Positions 17,913 to 25,809 of a stretch of DNA of 64,000 nucleotides are shown here, in pieces. Origin of the DNA: Streptomyces lanatus (GTDB lineage: Bacteria > Actinomycetota > Actinomycetes > Streptomycetales > Streptomycetaceae); contig NZ_BNBM01000025.1 of NCBI RefSeq assembly GCF_014655715.1, positions 84,496-148,495 on the forward strand, in the 5' to 3' direction. The notes below the pieces were generated by a model, which saw only the letters and a program-made list of their open reading frames with translations, ran no database searches and was not told the origin of the DNA. Both the position numbers and the translations under genes were made by a program. Each line of letters begins with the position of its first letter. The first letter of the stretch is position 1.

Positions 17913-19151
17913 TCAGGCAGGACCGTTGCCCTGAACCGCCTTCGGGGTCTCGTCCGGGGCGGGCGCCTGCGCCGGGCGCGGTTCCGACGGGGTGCGGCGC
18001 CGTGCGATCCAGGCGGCGGCCGGTTCGGTGTAGCGGGCCGTGAGGGGGCCCACGATCACCAGGAGCAGCACATACGCGGTGGCCAACGGCCCGAGCGACG
18101 GCTCGATTCCCGCGGTCACGGCGAGGCCGGCGATCACGATCGAGAACTCACCCCGGGCCACCAGCGTCCCGCCCGCACGCCACCGCCCCTTCGCCGACAC
18201 CCCGGCACGCTTCGCGGCCCAGTACCCGGTCGCGATCTTCGTGAACGCCGTGACCACGGCCAGCGCCAACGCCGGCAGCAGTACCGGAGGGATGCTCGCC
18301 GGATCGGTGTGCAGCCCGAAGAAGACGAAGAACACCGCCGCGAACAGATCCCGCAGCGGTGCCAGCAGATTGTGCGCGCCCTCCGCCACTTCCCCGGACA
18401 GGGCGATGCCCACCAGGAACGCCCCCACCGCGGCCGAGACCTGCAACTGCTGCGCGACCCCCGCCACCACCAGCGTCAGACCCAGCACCACCAGCAGCAG
18501 CTTCTCCGGATCATCGCTGGAGACGAAGCGAGAGATATGGCGGCCGAACCGCACCGCGAGCAGCAGAACCAGCCCCGCCACTCCCAGTGCGATGGCCAGC
18601 GTGGCACTGCCCGCCGCGAGACCCGCCCCGGCCAGCAGAGCCGTCACGATCGGCAGATACACCGCCATCGACAGGTCTTCCAGCACGAGGATGCTCAGGA
18701 CCACCGGTGTCTCACGATTGCCCAGCCGCCCCAGATCGCCGAGCACCTTCGCGATCACACCGGACGACGAGATCCAGGTCACCCCGGCAAGGACCACCGC
18801 CGCGACCGGGCCCCATCCCAGCAGCAGCGCCATCAACGCGCCCGGCACCGCGTTCAGCCCGGCGTCGACCAGACCCGCCGGATACTGCGTCTTGAGATTG
18901 GAGACCAGATCGCTGGCCGTGTACTCGAGGCCGAGCATCAGCAACAGCAGGATCACCCCGATCTCGGCCCCGATCGCGACGAACTCCTCACTGGTGCCCA
19001 GCGGAAGGAGCCCGCCCTCCCCGAACGCCAGCCCGGCCAGCAGATACAGGGGTATCGGCGAGAACTGGAACCGCCCGGCGAACCGGCCCAGCAGACCGAG
19101 GCCCAGGATGATCGCACCGAACTCGATCAGGAAAACCGCGGAAGAATGCAT
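17913..19151 (-). CDS. CPA2-family cation:proton antiporter (KefB-like membrane subunit)
   Basis: Protein of 412 residues with about twelve membrane segments and a charged Pro-rich tail. The core motifs of CPA2 exchangers are visible: EIGVILLLLMLGLEYTASDL, ITWISSSG-like TWISSSGVIAKVLGDLGR, and ILVLEDLSMAVYLPIV. It exchanges potassium or sodium for protons across the membrane. There is no TrkA-N domain on the same chain; instead a separate regulatory subunit is encoded 6 bases upstream, the two-gene CpeAB-type arrangement. Together with kdp and the APC permeases it makes this part of the window rich in potassium and pH homeostasis genes. Confidence 0.9.
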   Translation of the reverse strand: MHSSAVFLIEFGAIILGLGLLGRFAGRFQFSPIPLYLLAGLAFGEGGLLPLGTSEEFVAIGAEIGVILLLLMLGLEYTASDLVSNLKTQYPAGLVDAGLNAVPGALMALLLGWGPVAAVVLAGVTWISSSGVIAKVLGDLGRLGNRETPVVLSILVLEDLSMAVYLPIVTALLAGAGLAAGSATLAIALGVAGLVLLLAVRFGRHISRFVSSDDPEKLLLVVLGLTLVVAGVAQQLQVSAAVGAFLVGIALSGEVAEGAHNLLAPLRDLFAAVFFVFFGLHTDPASIPPVLLPALALAVVTAFTKIATGYWAAKRAGVSAKGRWRAGGTLVARGEFSIVIAGLAVTAGIEPSLGPLATAYVLLLVIVGPLTARYTEPAAAWIARRRTPSEPRPAQAPAPDETPKAVQGNGPA

Positions 19152-19157
19152 CGCGGC

Positions 19158-19643
19158 TCACACCCGCCCGAGTATCTCGGCGGCCGACTCCACACCTTCA
19201 CGAGTCCCGATCACGATCAGGATGTCGCCACCGGCCAGCCGGAAGTCCGGCGTCGGCGAAGGAATCGCCTGGGCCCGCCTGAGCACCGCGACGAGGGAGG
19301 CGCCGGTCTCCGTACGCATTCTGGTGTCGCCGAGGACACGCCCGTTCCAGTACGAGTTCGAGGACAGCTCGATGCGCTCCGCCACCAGTCCCAGGTCGGT
19401 GGTGGACAGCAGGTTCGGGCTGTGGTGCGAGGGGGCCAGCGCATCGATCAGCGAGGCCGTCTCCGGCTCGGTCAGATGCAGCGACTGGGCGCAGGCGTCG
19501 GGGTCGTCGGACCGGTAGATGTTCACCGTCCGAGTGCCGTCCCGATGGGCGATCACCGACATATGGCGGTGTTCACGCGTGGTGAGGTCGTACTGGACAC
19601 CGATCCCCGGCAAGGGGGTGGCGCTCATCCGCGGAGCAGGCAC
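19158..19643 (-). CDS. Regulatory subunit of the CPA2 antiporter (TrkA-C domain)
   Basis: Protein of about 161 residues. The GTG at 19643 has GGAGG four bases upstream; the ATG at 19628 is the alternative. The N-terminal part, PLPGIGVQYDLTTREHRHMS then RDGTRTVNIYRSDDPDACAQ, is typical of actinobacterial antiporter regulatory subunits. The C-terminal part is a TrkA-C (RCK-C) domain: LGDTRMRTETGASLVAVLRR and FRLAGGDILIVIGTREGVES. RCK-C domains bind nucleotides or c-di-AMP and gate the partner channel or exchanger. The gene is cotranscribed with, and 6 bases from, the antiporter. Confidence 0.86.
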   Translation of the reverse strand: MPAPRMSATPLPGIGVQYDLTTREHRHMSVIAHRDGTRTVNIYRSDDPDACAQSLHLTEPETASLIDALAPSHHSPNLLSTTDLGLVAERIELSSNSYWNGRVLGDTRMRTETGASLVAVLRRAQAIPSPTPDFRLAGGDILIVIGTREGVESAAEILGRV

Positions 19644-19897
19644 AACCCCTCCCTCCCTGTTCGTCGCGACGCTGGTGCGGGCCGCGGACCGGCCCGGTCG
19701 GGCGCCGCGGCGAGGATCATCGTGCCAGGTGCGCACGGGCCCGGAACATGGGTGTCAGCACGGATGGACACGCGGTGTGCGCACCGGTCAGAGTGGTGCG
19801 GGGCAGTGGGCCCCGTCGCAGGTCAGACCCCGGAATGGGGCTTTCGGTGACGGCAGGGGACAGTGGAGGTGAGGGTCACCGGGAAGGGAACGCGATC

Positions 19898-20869
19898 ATG
19901 ACGTTGTACTGGCGGATCTTCCTTCTCAACGCGGCGGTGTTCCTCGCCGCCGTCCTGCTGCTCCTGGGCCCGGTCACCGTCTCCACTCCGGTGCTCCTCG
20001 GTGAGGCGCTGGTCCTGCTCGCCGGACTGGTCGTGATGCTGATCGCGAACGCCCTGCTGCTGAGGATCGGACTCGCGCCGCTGGCCCGGCTGAACCGGGC
20101 GATGGCGACCGCCGATCTCCTCCGGCCCGGGAGTCGCACGACCGTCACCGGGCCCCATGAGATCGCCGAACTCACCCAGACCTTCAACGCCATGCTCGCC
20201 CGCCTGGAGACCGAGCGGGCCACGAGTTCCGGCAGGGCCCTGTCCGCGCAGGAGGCCGAACGCCACCGGCTCGCCCAGGAACTCCACGACGAGATCGGCC
20301 AGACCCTCACCGCCGTACTGCTCCAGCTCAAGCACGCCGCCGACAACGCCCCGCGGTCCGTGCGCGCCGACCTCCACCAGGCGCAGGAGACCACCCGCTC
20401 CGGCCTGGACGAGATCCGGCGCATCGCCCGCCGTCTGCGCCCTGGTGTCCTGGAGGAACTCGGTCTGCACAGCGCCCTGCGCGCCCTGACGACCGAGTTC
20501 ACGACGTCGAGTCTCAGCGCCACGGCCCACCTCACACCGGGCCTGCCGCCCCTCGACCCCGCCACCGAACTCGTCCTCTACCGCATCGCCCAGGAAGGGC
20601 TCACCAACACCGCGCGCCACGCCCGCGCCACCCGCGTCGAGGTCCATCTGCGCCCCCTGCCCGACGCCCAGGTGGCTCTGCTCGTCCGCGACAACGGCAG
20701 GGGAATCGGTACGGCACCGGAAGGCGCCGGCATCAGCGGCATGCGGGAACGCGCCCTCCTCATCGGAGCCGACCTCGCCATCGGCCGGGGCCCGCACGGC
20801 GGCACCGACATACGTCTGCACGTCACCGGCAGCACCACCGCACCCCGTCCTCAGGAGAACGCGCGATGA
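19898..20869 (+). CDS. Sensor histidine kinase (HisKA_3, NarL-type partner)
   Basis: Protein of 323 residues from the ATG at 19898. Two close N-terminal membrane segments (IFLLNAAVFLAAVLLLLGPV and VLLAGLVVMLIANALLL) have almost no external loop, so it senses within or near the membrane. A HAMP-like linker follows (LARLNRAMATADLL). The HisKA_3 box is LAQELHDEIGQTLTAVLLQL with the phospho-His near residue 130. The ATPase domain shows ITQ-type AQEGLTNTARHARAT and RDNGRGIGTAPEGAGISGMR. It phosphorylates the LuxR-type regulator encoded next, overlapping by 4 bases (ATGA). The signal is unknown; genes around it are stress- and ion-related. Confidence 0.9.
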   Translation: MTLYWRIFLLNAAVFLAAVLLLLGPVTVSTPVLLGEALVLLAGLVVMLIANALLLRIGLAPLARLNRAMATADLLRPGSRTTVTGPHEIAELTQTFNAMLARLETERATSSGRALSAQEAERHRLAQELHDEIGQTLTAVLLQLKHAADNAPRSVRADLHQAQETTRSGLDEIRRIARRLRPGVLEELGLHSALRALTTEFTTSSLSATAHLTPGLPPLDPATELVLYRIAQEGLTNTARHARATRVEVHLRPLPDAQVALLVRDNGRGIGTAPEGAGISGMRERALLIGADLAIGRGPHGGTDIRLHVTGSTTAPRPQENAR

Positions 20870-21519
20870 ACGCACCGGCCCGCATCCTGCTCGCCGACGA
20901 CCACGCCCTGGTCCGCCGCGGCGTCCGCCTCATCCTCGACGCCGAACCGGATCTGACGGTGGTGGCCGAGGCGGCCGACGGCGCGGAAGCGCTGGCCCAG
21001 GCCCGCGGCGACGACATCGACCTGGCCATCCTCGACATCGCCATGCCCCGCCTGACCGGTCTGCAGGCGGCCCGCGAACTCGCCCGTGTCCGCCCCGGGC
21101 TGCGCACGCTGATGCTGACGATGTACGACAACGAGCAGTACTTCTTCGAAGCGCTCAAGGCCGGAGCCTCCGGCTACGTCCCGAAGTCCGTCGCCGACCG
21201 CGATCTCGTCGAGGCCTGCCGTGCCGCCCTGCGCGACGAACCCTTCATCTACCCCGGCGCCGAGTCCACCCTCATCCGCACCTACCTCGACCGCGCCCGC
21301 AACGGCGGCCGGCTGCCGGCCCGTCCCATCACCGAGCGCGAGGAGGAGATCCTCAAGCTCGTCGCCGAGGGCCACTCCTCGAAGGAGATCGCCCAACTCC
21401 TCGTCATCAGCGTGAAGACGGTGGAACGCCACCGCGCCAACCTGCTCCAGAAACTCGGACTCCGCGACCGTCTGGAACTCACCCGGTACGCCATCCGCGT
21501 CGGCCTGATCGAGCCCTAG
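20866..21519 (+). CDS. LuxR/NarL-family response regulator
   Basis: Protein of 217 residues. The receiver has the acidic pair LLADDHALVRRGVRLIL and the phospho-Asp near residue 57 in DLAILDIAMPRLTG; the switch region is LMLTMYDNEQYFFEALKAGA, then GYVPKSV. The C-terminal LuxR helix-turn-helix is ITEREEEILKLVAEGHSSKE, then LLVISVKTVERHRANLLQKL. It is translationally coupled to the kinase gene by ATGA. Targets are unknown. A DosR-like role in hypoxia or dormancy is conceivable because universal stress, antiporter and kdp genes lie downstream, but no DosR-type box was identified. Confidence 0.92.
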   Translation: MNAPARILLADDHALVRRGVRLILDAEPDLTVVAEAADGAEALAQARGDDIDLAILDIAMPRLTGLQAARELARVRPGLRTLMLTMYDNEQYFFEALKAGASGYVPKSVADRDLVEACRAALRDEPFIYPGAESTLIRTYLDRARNGGRLPARPITEREEEILKLVAEGHSSKEIAQLLVISVKTVERHRANLLQKLGLRDRLELTRYAIRVGLIEP

Positions 21520-21611
21520 GCACCGGCTCGGCGGAACGCGCATGGGCGACCCGGCCGGCTGGGACAATCGACCTCCAGGGCCAGTTCGCCGGACCGGAAG
21601 GAAGCGCCAGC

Positions 21612-22058
21612 ATGATCGAGTGGAGGACACTCAGCACCGGTGCCCGTCCTGTCCCCCGTCCGTTCGCCACACCGCTGGTGTGGTTCGCGGCGTTCGGCGG
21701 GGCCCTGGTCGTCGTGGCGCTCCTCAACACCGTCGTCGGGACCGACCGCCCCGAACCCGCCGTGGCCGCGGTGTCCTTGCTGGCGGCCCTGCTGAGTTTC
21801 GGAGCACGCTTCACCGCGGTCCCCGGTACGACCGTGCTGTGCTGGCTGATCCTCAACGGCTTCGCCATACCGCCCGCGGGAGTCCTCACCTGGACCGGTC
21901 AGCGCGACATACTGTGGCTCGCGTGCCTGGGCACTGCGGCCGCCGCCGGCACCGTGACCGCCCGGCTCATCCATGCCCGGGTCGCCTACCGTCGCGTCGG
22001 CACCGGAGTCGACGCCGAGCCGGCACCGCGGCCCGACGAGGATCTCCGTACCGGCTGA
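21612..22058 (+). CDS. DUF4118-like integral membrane protein
   Basis: Protein of 148 residues, ATG at 21612 with AAGGA nine bases upstream. There are four hydrophobic segments: LVWFAAFGGALVVVALLNTV, PAVAAVSLLAALLSFGARFT, TTVLCWLILNGFAIPPAGVL and ILWLACLGTAAAAGTVTARL. This recalls the four-helix DUF4118 module of KdpD-type sensors, here without kinase or stress-protein domains. The tail is acidic and proline-rich. It could be a free-standing membrane sensor module or an unrelated small membrane protein. It follows the two-component genes by 92 bases and may be read with them. Confidence 0.6.
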   Translation: MIEWRTLSTGARPVPRPFATPLVWFAAFGGALVVVALLNTVVGTDRPEPAVAAVSLLAALLSFGARFTAVPGTTVLCWLILNGFAIPPAGVLTWTGQRDILWLACLGTAAAAGTVTARLIHARVAYRRVGTGVDAEPAPRPDEDLRTG

Positions 22059-22175
22059 CCTGGCGTCAGAGTCCGCTGACCCCACCGCGGATCACAGGGG
22101 CCGGGCCGGCCAGTCCAGCAACCGGGCCCCGATGACCGCGATCTGCAGCGTGTTCCGGACAAGGTCCATCAACGC

Positions 22176-22431
22176 CTACCGGTCCCGGGCGAGTACGGGG
22201 AAGACCAGCAGGTCGGCGGCGCGCAGCAGAGGGTCGTCGAAGCCCATGCGCTGTGCCACGTCCAGGGCGTTGAGTGCTTCCTCGTAGCTGTCGGCCGTCC
22301 TTGGTGGTGATCAGGATGCGGCGGTCCTCGAAGCGGCCGAACACGGCGTCCGCCACCTGACGGGGAACGGGGTCGGTCTCGTCGTAATCGGTGGGGCTCC
22401 AGTGGGCCAGGTGGCACGGCTGGCAACGCAT
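22176..22431 (-). pseudogene. Frameshifted small gene coupled to crcB
   Basis: The ATG at 22431 shares one base with the crcB stop (TAATG). It reads MRCQPCHLAHWSPTDYDETD then FGRFEDRRILITTKDG, after which good coding continues only in another frame: ADSYEEALNALDVAQRMGFD, then DPLLRAADLLVFPVLARDR to a stop at 22176. The switch falls within AAGGACGGCCGACAGC around 22294-22309. The two halves together would make about 85 residues. No family was recognised. Either a single-base indel broke the gene, the assembly has an error, or translation slips here. Confidence 0.55.
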
Positions 22432-22799
22432 TAGCGCATGCTCACCACCACACCGACCACGGCCGCGCCCGTTCCGACGAGCCATCCCGTGAACGCCCGC
22501 AACCCGGCAAGGCCGTACAGCCGGCTCTGTGTCAATTCTACGAGCTGGAGGCTGAAAATGCTGAATGCGGTGATGACCCCGCCGAGGAGCACGTAGTAGG
22601 TGGCCGGCAGGTCATGGCGGATGAGTTTTCCCAGCAGGACGCCGAGCGCGAAGCACCCGGCGAAGTTGACGGCGAATTGGGCCCGAGGGAACGCCCGGGG
22701 CAGGGAACTTGCAGGCGACATTCTGAGAACGCCCTTCTCCATGGAGAAGCGAAGCACCGTTCCGGCCACTCCACCGACCATCAGCAGCATCAACTCCAC
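22431..22799 (-). CDS. crcB: Fluoride ion channel CrcB/Fluc
   Basis: Protein of 122 residues from a GTG at 22799 with GGAGG seven bases upstream. It has four membrane segments and the CrcB signatures VGGVAGTVLRFSMEKGV, FAVNFAGCFALGVLLGKL and ITAFSIFSLQLVELTQSR (a TFSTF-like box, here AFSIFS). Fluc channels are dual-topology dimers that export fluoride. The usual Streptomyces arrangement has two adjacent crcB genes; only one is present here. The TFSTF box has Ala and Ile substitutions, so the filter phenylalanines differ slightly from the classic pattern. The next gene starts on its stop codon. Confidence 0.85.
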   Translation of the reverse strand: MELMLLMVGGVAGTVLRFSMEKGVLRMSPASSLPRAFPRAQFAVNFAGCFALGVLLGKLIRHDLPATYYVLLGGVITAFSIFSLQLVELTQSRLYGLAGLRAFTGWLVGTGAAVVGVVVSMR

Positions 22800-22929
22800 G
22801 ACACGTCCTCCCTCATCAGGACCCATTGTTATCCGAATGGACGCGCTCGGCTCGCCGCGCCCGGGCCGACGCGATACGCATAGGAAGAATGACCGGACGA
22901 ATGACCGGACGAATGCGTGGGAGGATCAC

Positions 22930-23874
22930 ATGGCCGTGGAGATCCCGCCTTTGGTGAAACCCTCTAGGCTCAGGCGTCGAGCGGGCCTGGGGGGCGAATG
23001 CCTGGCTGAATTCCTGGGGACTTTCGTCCTTATCTCCTTCGGTTGCGGTGTGGTGGCGATGGCGGTCGCGGCATTGCCCGGCTCCGGTCGCACCGCGGGC
23101 CCCACCACGTTCTTCCTCGGTACCGGCGACTGGCTGCTGATCACCTGGGGCTGGGCCATGGCCGTGGTCTTCGGCATCTACGTGGCCGGCGGGGTCAGCG
23201 GCGCTCACCTCAACCCGGCCGTGACCCTCGCGTTCGCGGTGCGCCGCAAGTTCCCCTGGGTCAAGGTCCTTCCGTACTGGGCGTCACAGGTGGCCGGTGC
23301 CCTCGCCGGGGCGGCGCTCGTCTTCGCGGTGTATCACGACGCGATCGACGCGTTCGACGCCGCCATGAAGGGGCCCAAGACGGGCGGTCACACCCTCGCC
23401 TCGTTCTCGATCTTCGCCACCTTCCCGGCCCCGTACTTCAACGGTGGCATCTGGGGTCCGCTGATCGACCAGATCGTGGGCACCGCCTTTCTGGTCATGC
23501 TGGTCGTGGCCGTCATCGACCTGCGCAACACCGCCGTGAAGGCGAACCTCGGCCCCCTGGTGATCGGTTTCGTCGTGGCGGCCATCGGCATGTCGTACGG
23601 GGCGAACGCCGGGTACGCCATCAACCCGGCCCGCGACTTCGGACCCCGCCTGCTCACCTGGCTGGCCGGCTGGAAGGATCTGGCGTTCCCCGGCAGTCTG
23701 TCCGGGGCCTTCAGCGCCTACTGGTGGATTCCCATCGTGGGCCCGCTCGTCGGTGGCGTGATCGGCGTGCTGGTGTACGACCTGTTCATCGGGGACGTCC
23801 TGCACGTCCGCGCCCAGAAGGGCCTCCCGCCGGAGCCGGGCCGCACCCGCCCCACGACCTCCGACGACGAGTAA
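22930..23874 (+). CDS. MIP-family aquaglyceroporin (GlpF-like)
   Basis: Protein of 314 residues from the ATG at 22930, with GGGAGG five bases upstream. Six membrane segments surround two NPA half-helices: SGAHLNPAVTLAFAV near residue 95 and GYAINPARDFGPRLLTW near 232. The Asp after the second NPAR is the mark of glycerol-conducting channels rather than strict water channels. It therefore probably facilitates glycerol or other small neutral solutes. No glycerol kinase gene is adjacent. It is divergent from crcB and ends in an unusual run of staggered stop codons and a very long hairpin. Confidence 0.92.
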   Translation: MAVEIPPLVKPSRLRRRAGLGGECLAEFLGTFVLISFGCGVVAMAVAALPGSGRTAGPTTFFLGTGDWLLITWGWAMAVVFGIYVAGGVSGAHLNPAVTLAFAVRRKFPWVKVLPYWASQVAGALAGAALVFAVYHDAIDAFDAAMKGPKTGGHTLASFSIFATFPAPYFNGGIWGPLIDQIVGTAFLVMLVVAVIDLRNTAVKANLGPLVIGFVVAAIGMSYGANAGYAINPARDFGPRLLTWLAGWKDLAFPGSLSGAFSAYWWIPIVGPLVGGVIGVLVYDLFIGDVLHVRAQKGLPPEPGRTRPTTSDDE

Positions 23875-23905
23875 AGACGAGTAAGGACGAGTAAAGCGGA
23901 GTAGA
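23866..23905 (+). repeat. Decamer tandem repeat giving stop codons in all three frames
   Basis: GACGAGTAA(A/G) occurs three times in a row from 23866, followed by a degenerate GCGGAGTAG. Because the period is 10, TAA at 23872, 23882 and 23892 falls in three different frames, and TAG at 23902 returns to the first. It begins at the aquaglyceroporin stop codon. Confidence 0.85.
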
Positions 23906-23907
23906 CA

Positions 23908-23963
23908 GGCCCCGGAATCCATGGGGGGACGCCGAGCGCGTCCCCCCCATGGATTCCGGGGCC
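23908..23963 (+). terminator. Very long hairpin after the aquaglyceroporin gene
   Basis: The arm at 23908-23932 (GGCCCCGGAATCCATGGGG and on to GACGC) pairs along about 25 bases with the arm ending at 23963, with a single bulged C in the run of seven and a 4-6 base loop. It is a near-perfect stem, much longer than a normal terminator. Confidence 0.85.
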
Positions 23964-23978
23964 GCTCCATCCCCTACG

Positions 23979-23996
23979 ATTGAAGAGTTCTTCAAT
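23979..23996. promoter_or_regulatory. ATTGAAGA-GT-TCTTCAAT palindrome, likely ArsR operator
   Basis: A perfect inverted repeat with 8-bp arms and a 2-base centre lies 44 bases upstream of the small gene that opens the arsR operon. It is AT-rich in a GC-rich context and fits the size of ArsR/SmtB operators, so autoregulation by the ArsR protein at 24241 is the likely role. Confidence 0.65.
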
Positions 23997-24039
23997 TCAT
24001 CAGTTGCCGTGAGGTGCGGCCGTCGGGGAGGAGGCCCGG

Positions 24040-24234
24040 ATGAGCGGGTCCGTGTTCGCCGAGGCATTGCTGGAGCGGGTACGTCAGGCACGGGCATCGC
24101 TCGATGCGGCGCTGGCGGCCGGGGACGCCTATGCGATCGCGGTGGCCGAGGACGAGCTGGACGACGCCGTGCGGGTCGCACACCGGCACGGGGTCGCCGT
24201 CGATGCCGTCGAGGCGCGGACGGAAGGGGAGTGA
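24040..24234 (+). CDS. Small conserved-looking protein preceding arsR
   Basis: Protein of 64 residues with a very strong ribosome site (GGGGAGGAGG, five bases before the ATG). It reads MSGSVFAEALLERVRQARAS followed by EDELDDAVRVAHRHGVAVDA. It is almost entirely helical, alternating acidic and basic residues, and has no cysteines or membrane segment. No family was recognised. The stop lies 6 bases before the arsR start, so the two are one transcript. It may be a partner or modulator of the ArsR regulator; this is only inference from position. Confidence 0.65.
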   Translation: MSGSVFAEALLERVRQARASLDAALAAGDAYAIAVAEDELDDAVRVAHRHGVAVDAVEARTEGE

Positions 24235-24240
24235 TCCGGA

Positions 24241-24578
24241 TGCCGGTTCCCCTCTACGAGGCGAAGGCCGAGTTCTTCCGCATGCTGGGGCACCCGGTGC
24301 GCATACGGGTGCTGGAGCTGCTGCAGGACGGGCCGAAGCCGGTGCGCGATCTGCTCGCGGAGATCGAGGTCGAACCGTCGAACCTCTCGCAGCAGCTGGC
24401 GGTGCTGCGCCGCTCCGGGATCGTGACGGCGACGCGCACCGGGTCGACGGTCGTGTACAAGCTGGCCGGCGGGGATGTCGCGGAACTCCTGGCCGCGGCC
24501 CGGCGGATCCTGTCCGAACTGTTGGCGGGGCGCCAGGACCTGCTCCACGAACTGCGCCGTACCGACGTACCGCGGTGA
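24241..24578 (+). CDS. ArsR/SmtB-family transcriptional regulator (first copy)
   Basis: Protein of 112 residues. It begins MPVPLYEAKAEFFRMLGHPV, then RIRVLELLQDGPKPVRDLLA, the first helices of the winged helix. The recognition helix is VEPSNLSQQLAVLRRSGIV and the wing is TATRTGSTVVYKLAGGDV. No cysteine pair of the metal-sensing type is present (no ELCVCDL), so the signal is probably not arsenite; the C-terminal helix ILSELLAGRQDLLHELR is a dimerisation helix. It is strikingly similar to the second ArsR at 25270. The gene overlaps the downstream acetyltransferase by GTGA. Confidence 0.9.
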
Positions 24579-25183
24579 CCGAGGATGCTGTGACAATCTC
24601 CTACTCCCCCGTACCTCCCGTCGTACCCGCCGGCCGGATGGCCCGGAACCCGCAGCCGGTACTCGGCCTCGACGGTGGGCTGGAGCTCCGTCCCTGGGAA
24701 CCGCGTGACGCCGACGCCCTGGTGACAGCGGGTCAGGACCCCGCCATCCGGCTGTGGAACCGTCTGGCCGTGGAGTCACCGGAGCACGCGCGGCAGAGGA
24801 TCGAGCGCATGCACCGGCGCTGGCAGGCCGAGCAGGCCGCGATCTGGGCCATCGCGCGGACGGGCGGCGGGGAGGCTCTGGGGCTGATCGGCTGGGGGGA
24901 CATCGACCTGGCGGACGGGAACGCCGAGATCGTCTACTGGCTTCTGCCCGCCGCACGAGGCGGCGGAGTCGCCGTCGAGGCGACCAGGCGGGTCAGCCGG
25001 TGGGCCCTGGAGGAACTGGGGCTGCATCGCCTGCGGCTGTGCCACTCGACAGCGAACCCGGCGTCCTGCCGGGTGGCGGAGAAGGCCGGCTACTCCTTCG
25101 AGGGCACCATGCGCGGAGCACTGCTGCACGAGGACGGGTGGCACGACGAGCACCTGCACTCCCTCGTCGCGGGTGACCTGTAG
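24575..25183 (+). CDS. GNAT-family N-acetyltransferase
   Basis: Protein of about 202 residues. The GTG at 24575 overlaps the arsR stop; a GTG at 24590 with GAGG five bases upstream is the alternative. It is of the RimJ/RimL type: LELRPWEPRDADALVTAG, LGLIGWGDIDLADGNAEIVY, then the acetyl-CoA loop ARGGGVAVEATRRVSRWAL and LHRLRLCHSTANPASCRVAE with KAGYSFEGTMRGALLHEDGW. It acetylates an amine, possibly a protein N-terminus or small molecule. Its coupling to an ArsR gene suggests that the ArsR protein represses it. Confidence 0.88.
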   Translation: MTEDAVTISYSPVPPVVPAGRMARNPQPVLGLDGGLELRPWEPRDADALVTAGQDPAIRLWNRLAVESPEHARQRIERMHRRWQAEQAAIWAIARTGGGEALGLIGWGDIDLADGNAEIVYWLLPAARGGGVAVEATRRVSRWALEELGLHRLRLCHSTANPASCRVAEKAGYSFEGTMRGALLHEDGWHDEHLHSLVAGDL

Positions 25184-25269
25184 GCGACGTGCGGCGGCAG
25201 TCGAAGCGACCCGGGCGACGGAGGACCGCGTTGTCGGACTCCCCGGGAGACGGCCTCCGATCGGAGGCG

Positions 25270-25623
25270 TCACCGGGACGGCGGCTCGGCCTCCCCCTGC
25301 GCGCTCCTGAGGTCGGCGAGGAGTTCGGCCTGTCCGGCCAGCACCCCCGACAGGATCGTGCGCGCGACCTGGAGGAGCTCGGCCACCTGCGGGCTGGTCA
25401 GCGAGTAGTACACGGTCGAGCCCTCCTTGCGGGTCACGACCAGATTCGCCCGGCGCAACACCGCGAGTTGCTGGGAGAGATGGGCGGGCTCGATGCCGAC
25501 CTCGGGCAGCATCTCGGCGACCGCGTGCTCGCGTTCGCTCAGCAGCTCCAGGACGCGGATGCGGGCCGGGTGGCCGAGCGTCTTGAAGAACTCGGCCTTG
25601 AGTTGGTACAGCGGCGTACTCAC
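25270..25623 (-). CDS. ArsR-family transcriptional regulator (second copy)
   Basis: Protein of 117 residues from a GTG at 25623 with GGAGG five bases upstream. It reads STPLYQLKAEFFKTLGHPAR, VLELLSEREHAVAEMLPEVG, the recognition helix IEPAHLSQQLAVLRRANLVV and the wing TRKEGSTVYYSLTSPQVAEL. It is a close relative of the ArsR at 24241 and likewise lacks metal-binding cysteines. It is divergent from the malic-enzyme-like gene, and an 11-bp inverted repeat in between is the probable operator. The same core motif recurs upstream of the SulP gene, so this protein is the best candidate regulator of that operon too. Confidence 0.9.
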   Translation of the reverse strand: MSTPLYQLKAEFFKTLGHPARIRVLELLSEREHAVAEMLPEVGIEPAHLSQQLAVLRRANLVVTRKEGSTVYYSLTSPQVAELLQVARTILSGVLAGQAELLADLRSAQGEAEPPSR

Positions 25624-25762
25624 CGTGCCGTCGCCTCCCCCACCCCGCGACACGGCCCCACCGGCCGGGCCTCGGCGCATCGCATCCACCTACTTGTCAC
25701 AGACATGCGGCCCATCCTCGCCTGCCGCACCGGCGACACCGAATCCACCAGGGACGTCCCCA

Positions 25763-25792
25763 TGGCCAATTGCCGACTTTAGCAATTGGCCA
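25763..25792. promoter_or_regulatory. TGGCCAATTGC-N8-GCAATTGGCCA inverted repeat (ArsR operator)
   Basis: Perfect 11-bp arms at 25763-25773 and 25782-25792 with an 8-base spacer, in the intergenic region between the second arsR (minus) and the malic-enzyme-like gene (plus). The AATTGC-N8-GCAATT core is repeated at 30213 upstream of sulP. Confidence 0.75.
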
Positions 25793-25809
25793 GGTCACCC
25801 GAGTCGCCC

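Noticed and set aside
22092..22169. A 25-codon open frame on the minus strand reading MDLVRNTLQIAVIGARLLDW, starting 7 bases after the frame-broken crcB-linked gene
   Set aside because: The composition is plausible, but there is no ribosome site and no recognisable family; too short to claim as a gene.
25253..25268. GCCTCCGATCGGAGGC perfect palindrome between the GNAT and second arsR genes
   Set aside because: It lacks a loop for a terminator, is GC-rich unlike the ArsR operators, and lies at the 3' ends of both convergent genes; no role can be supported.
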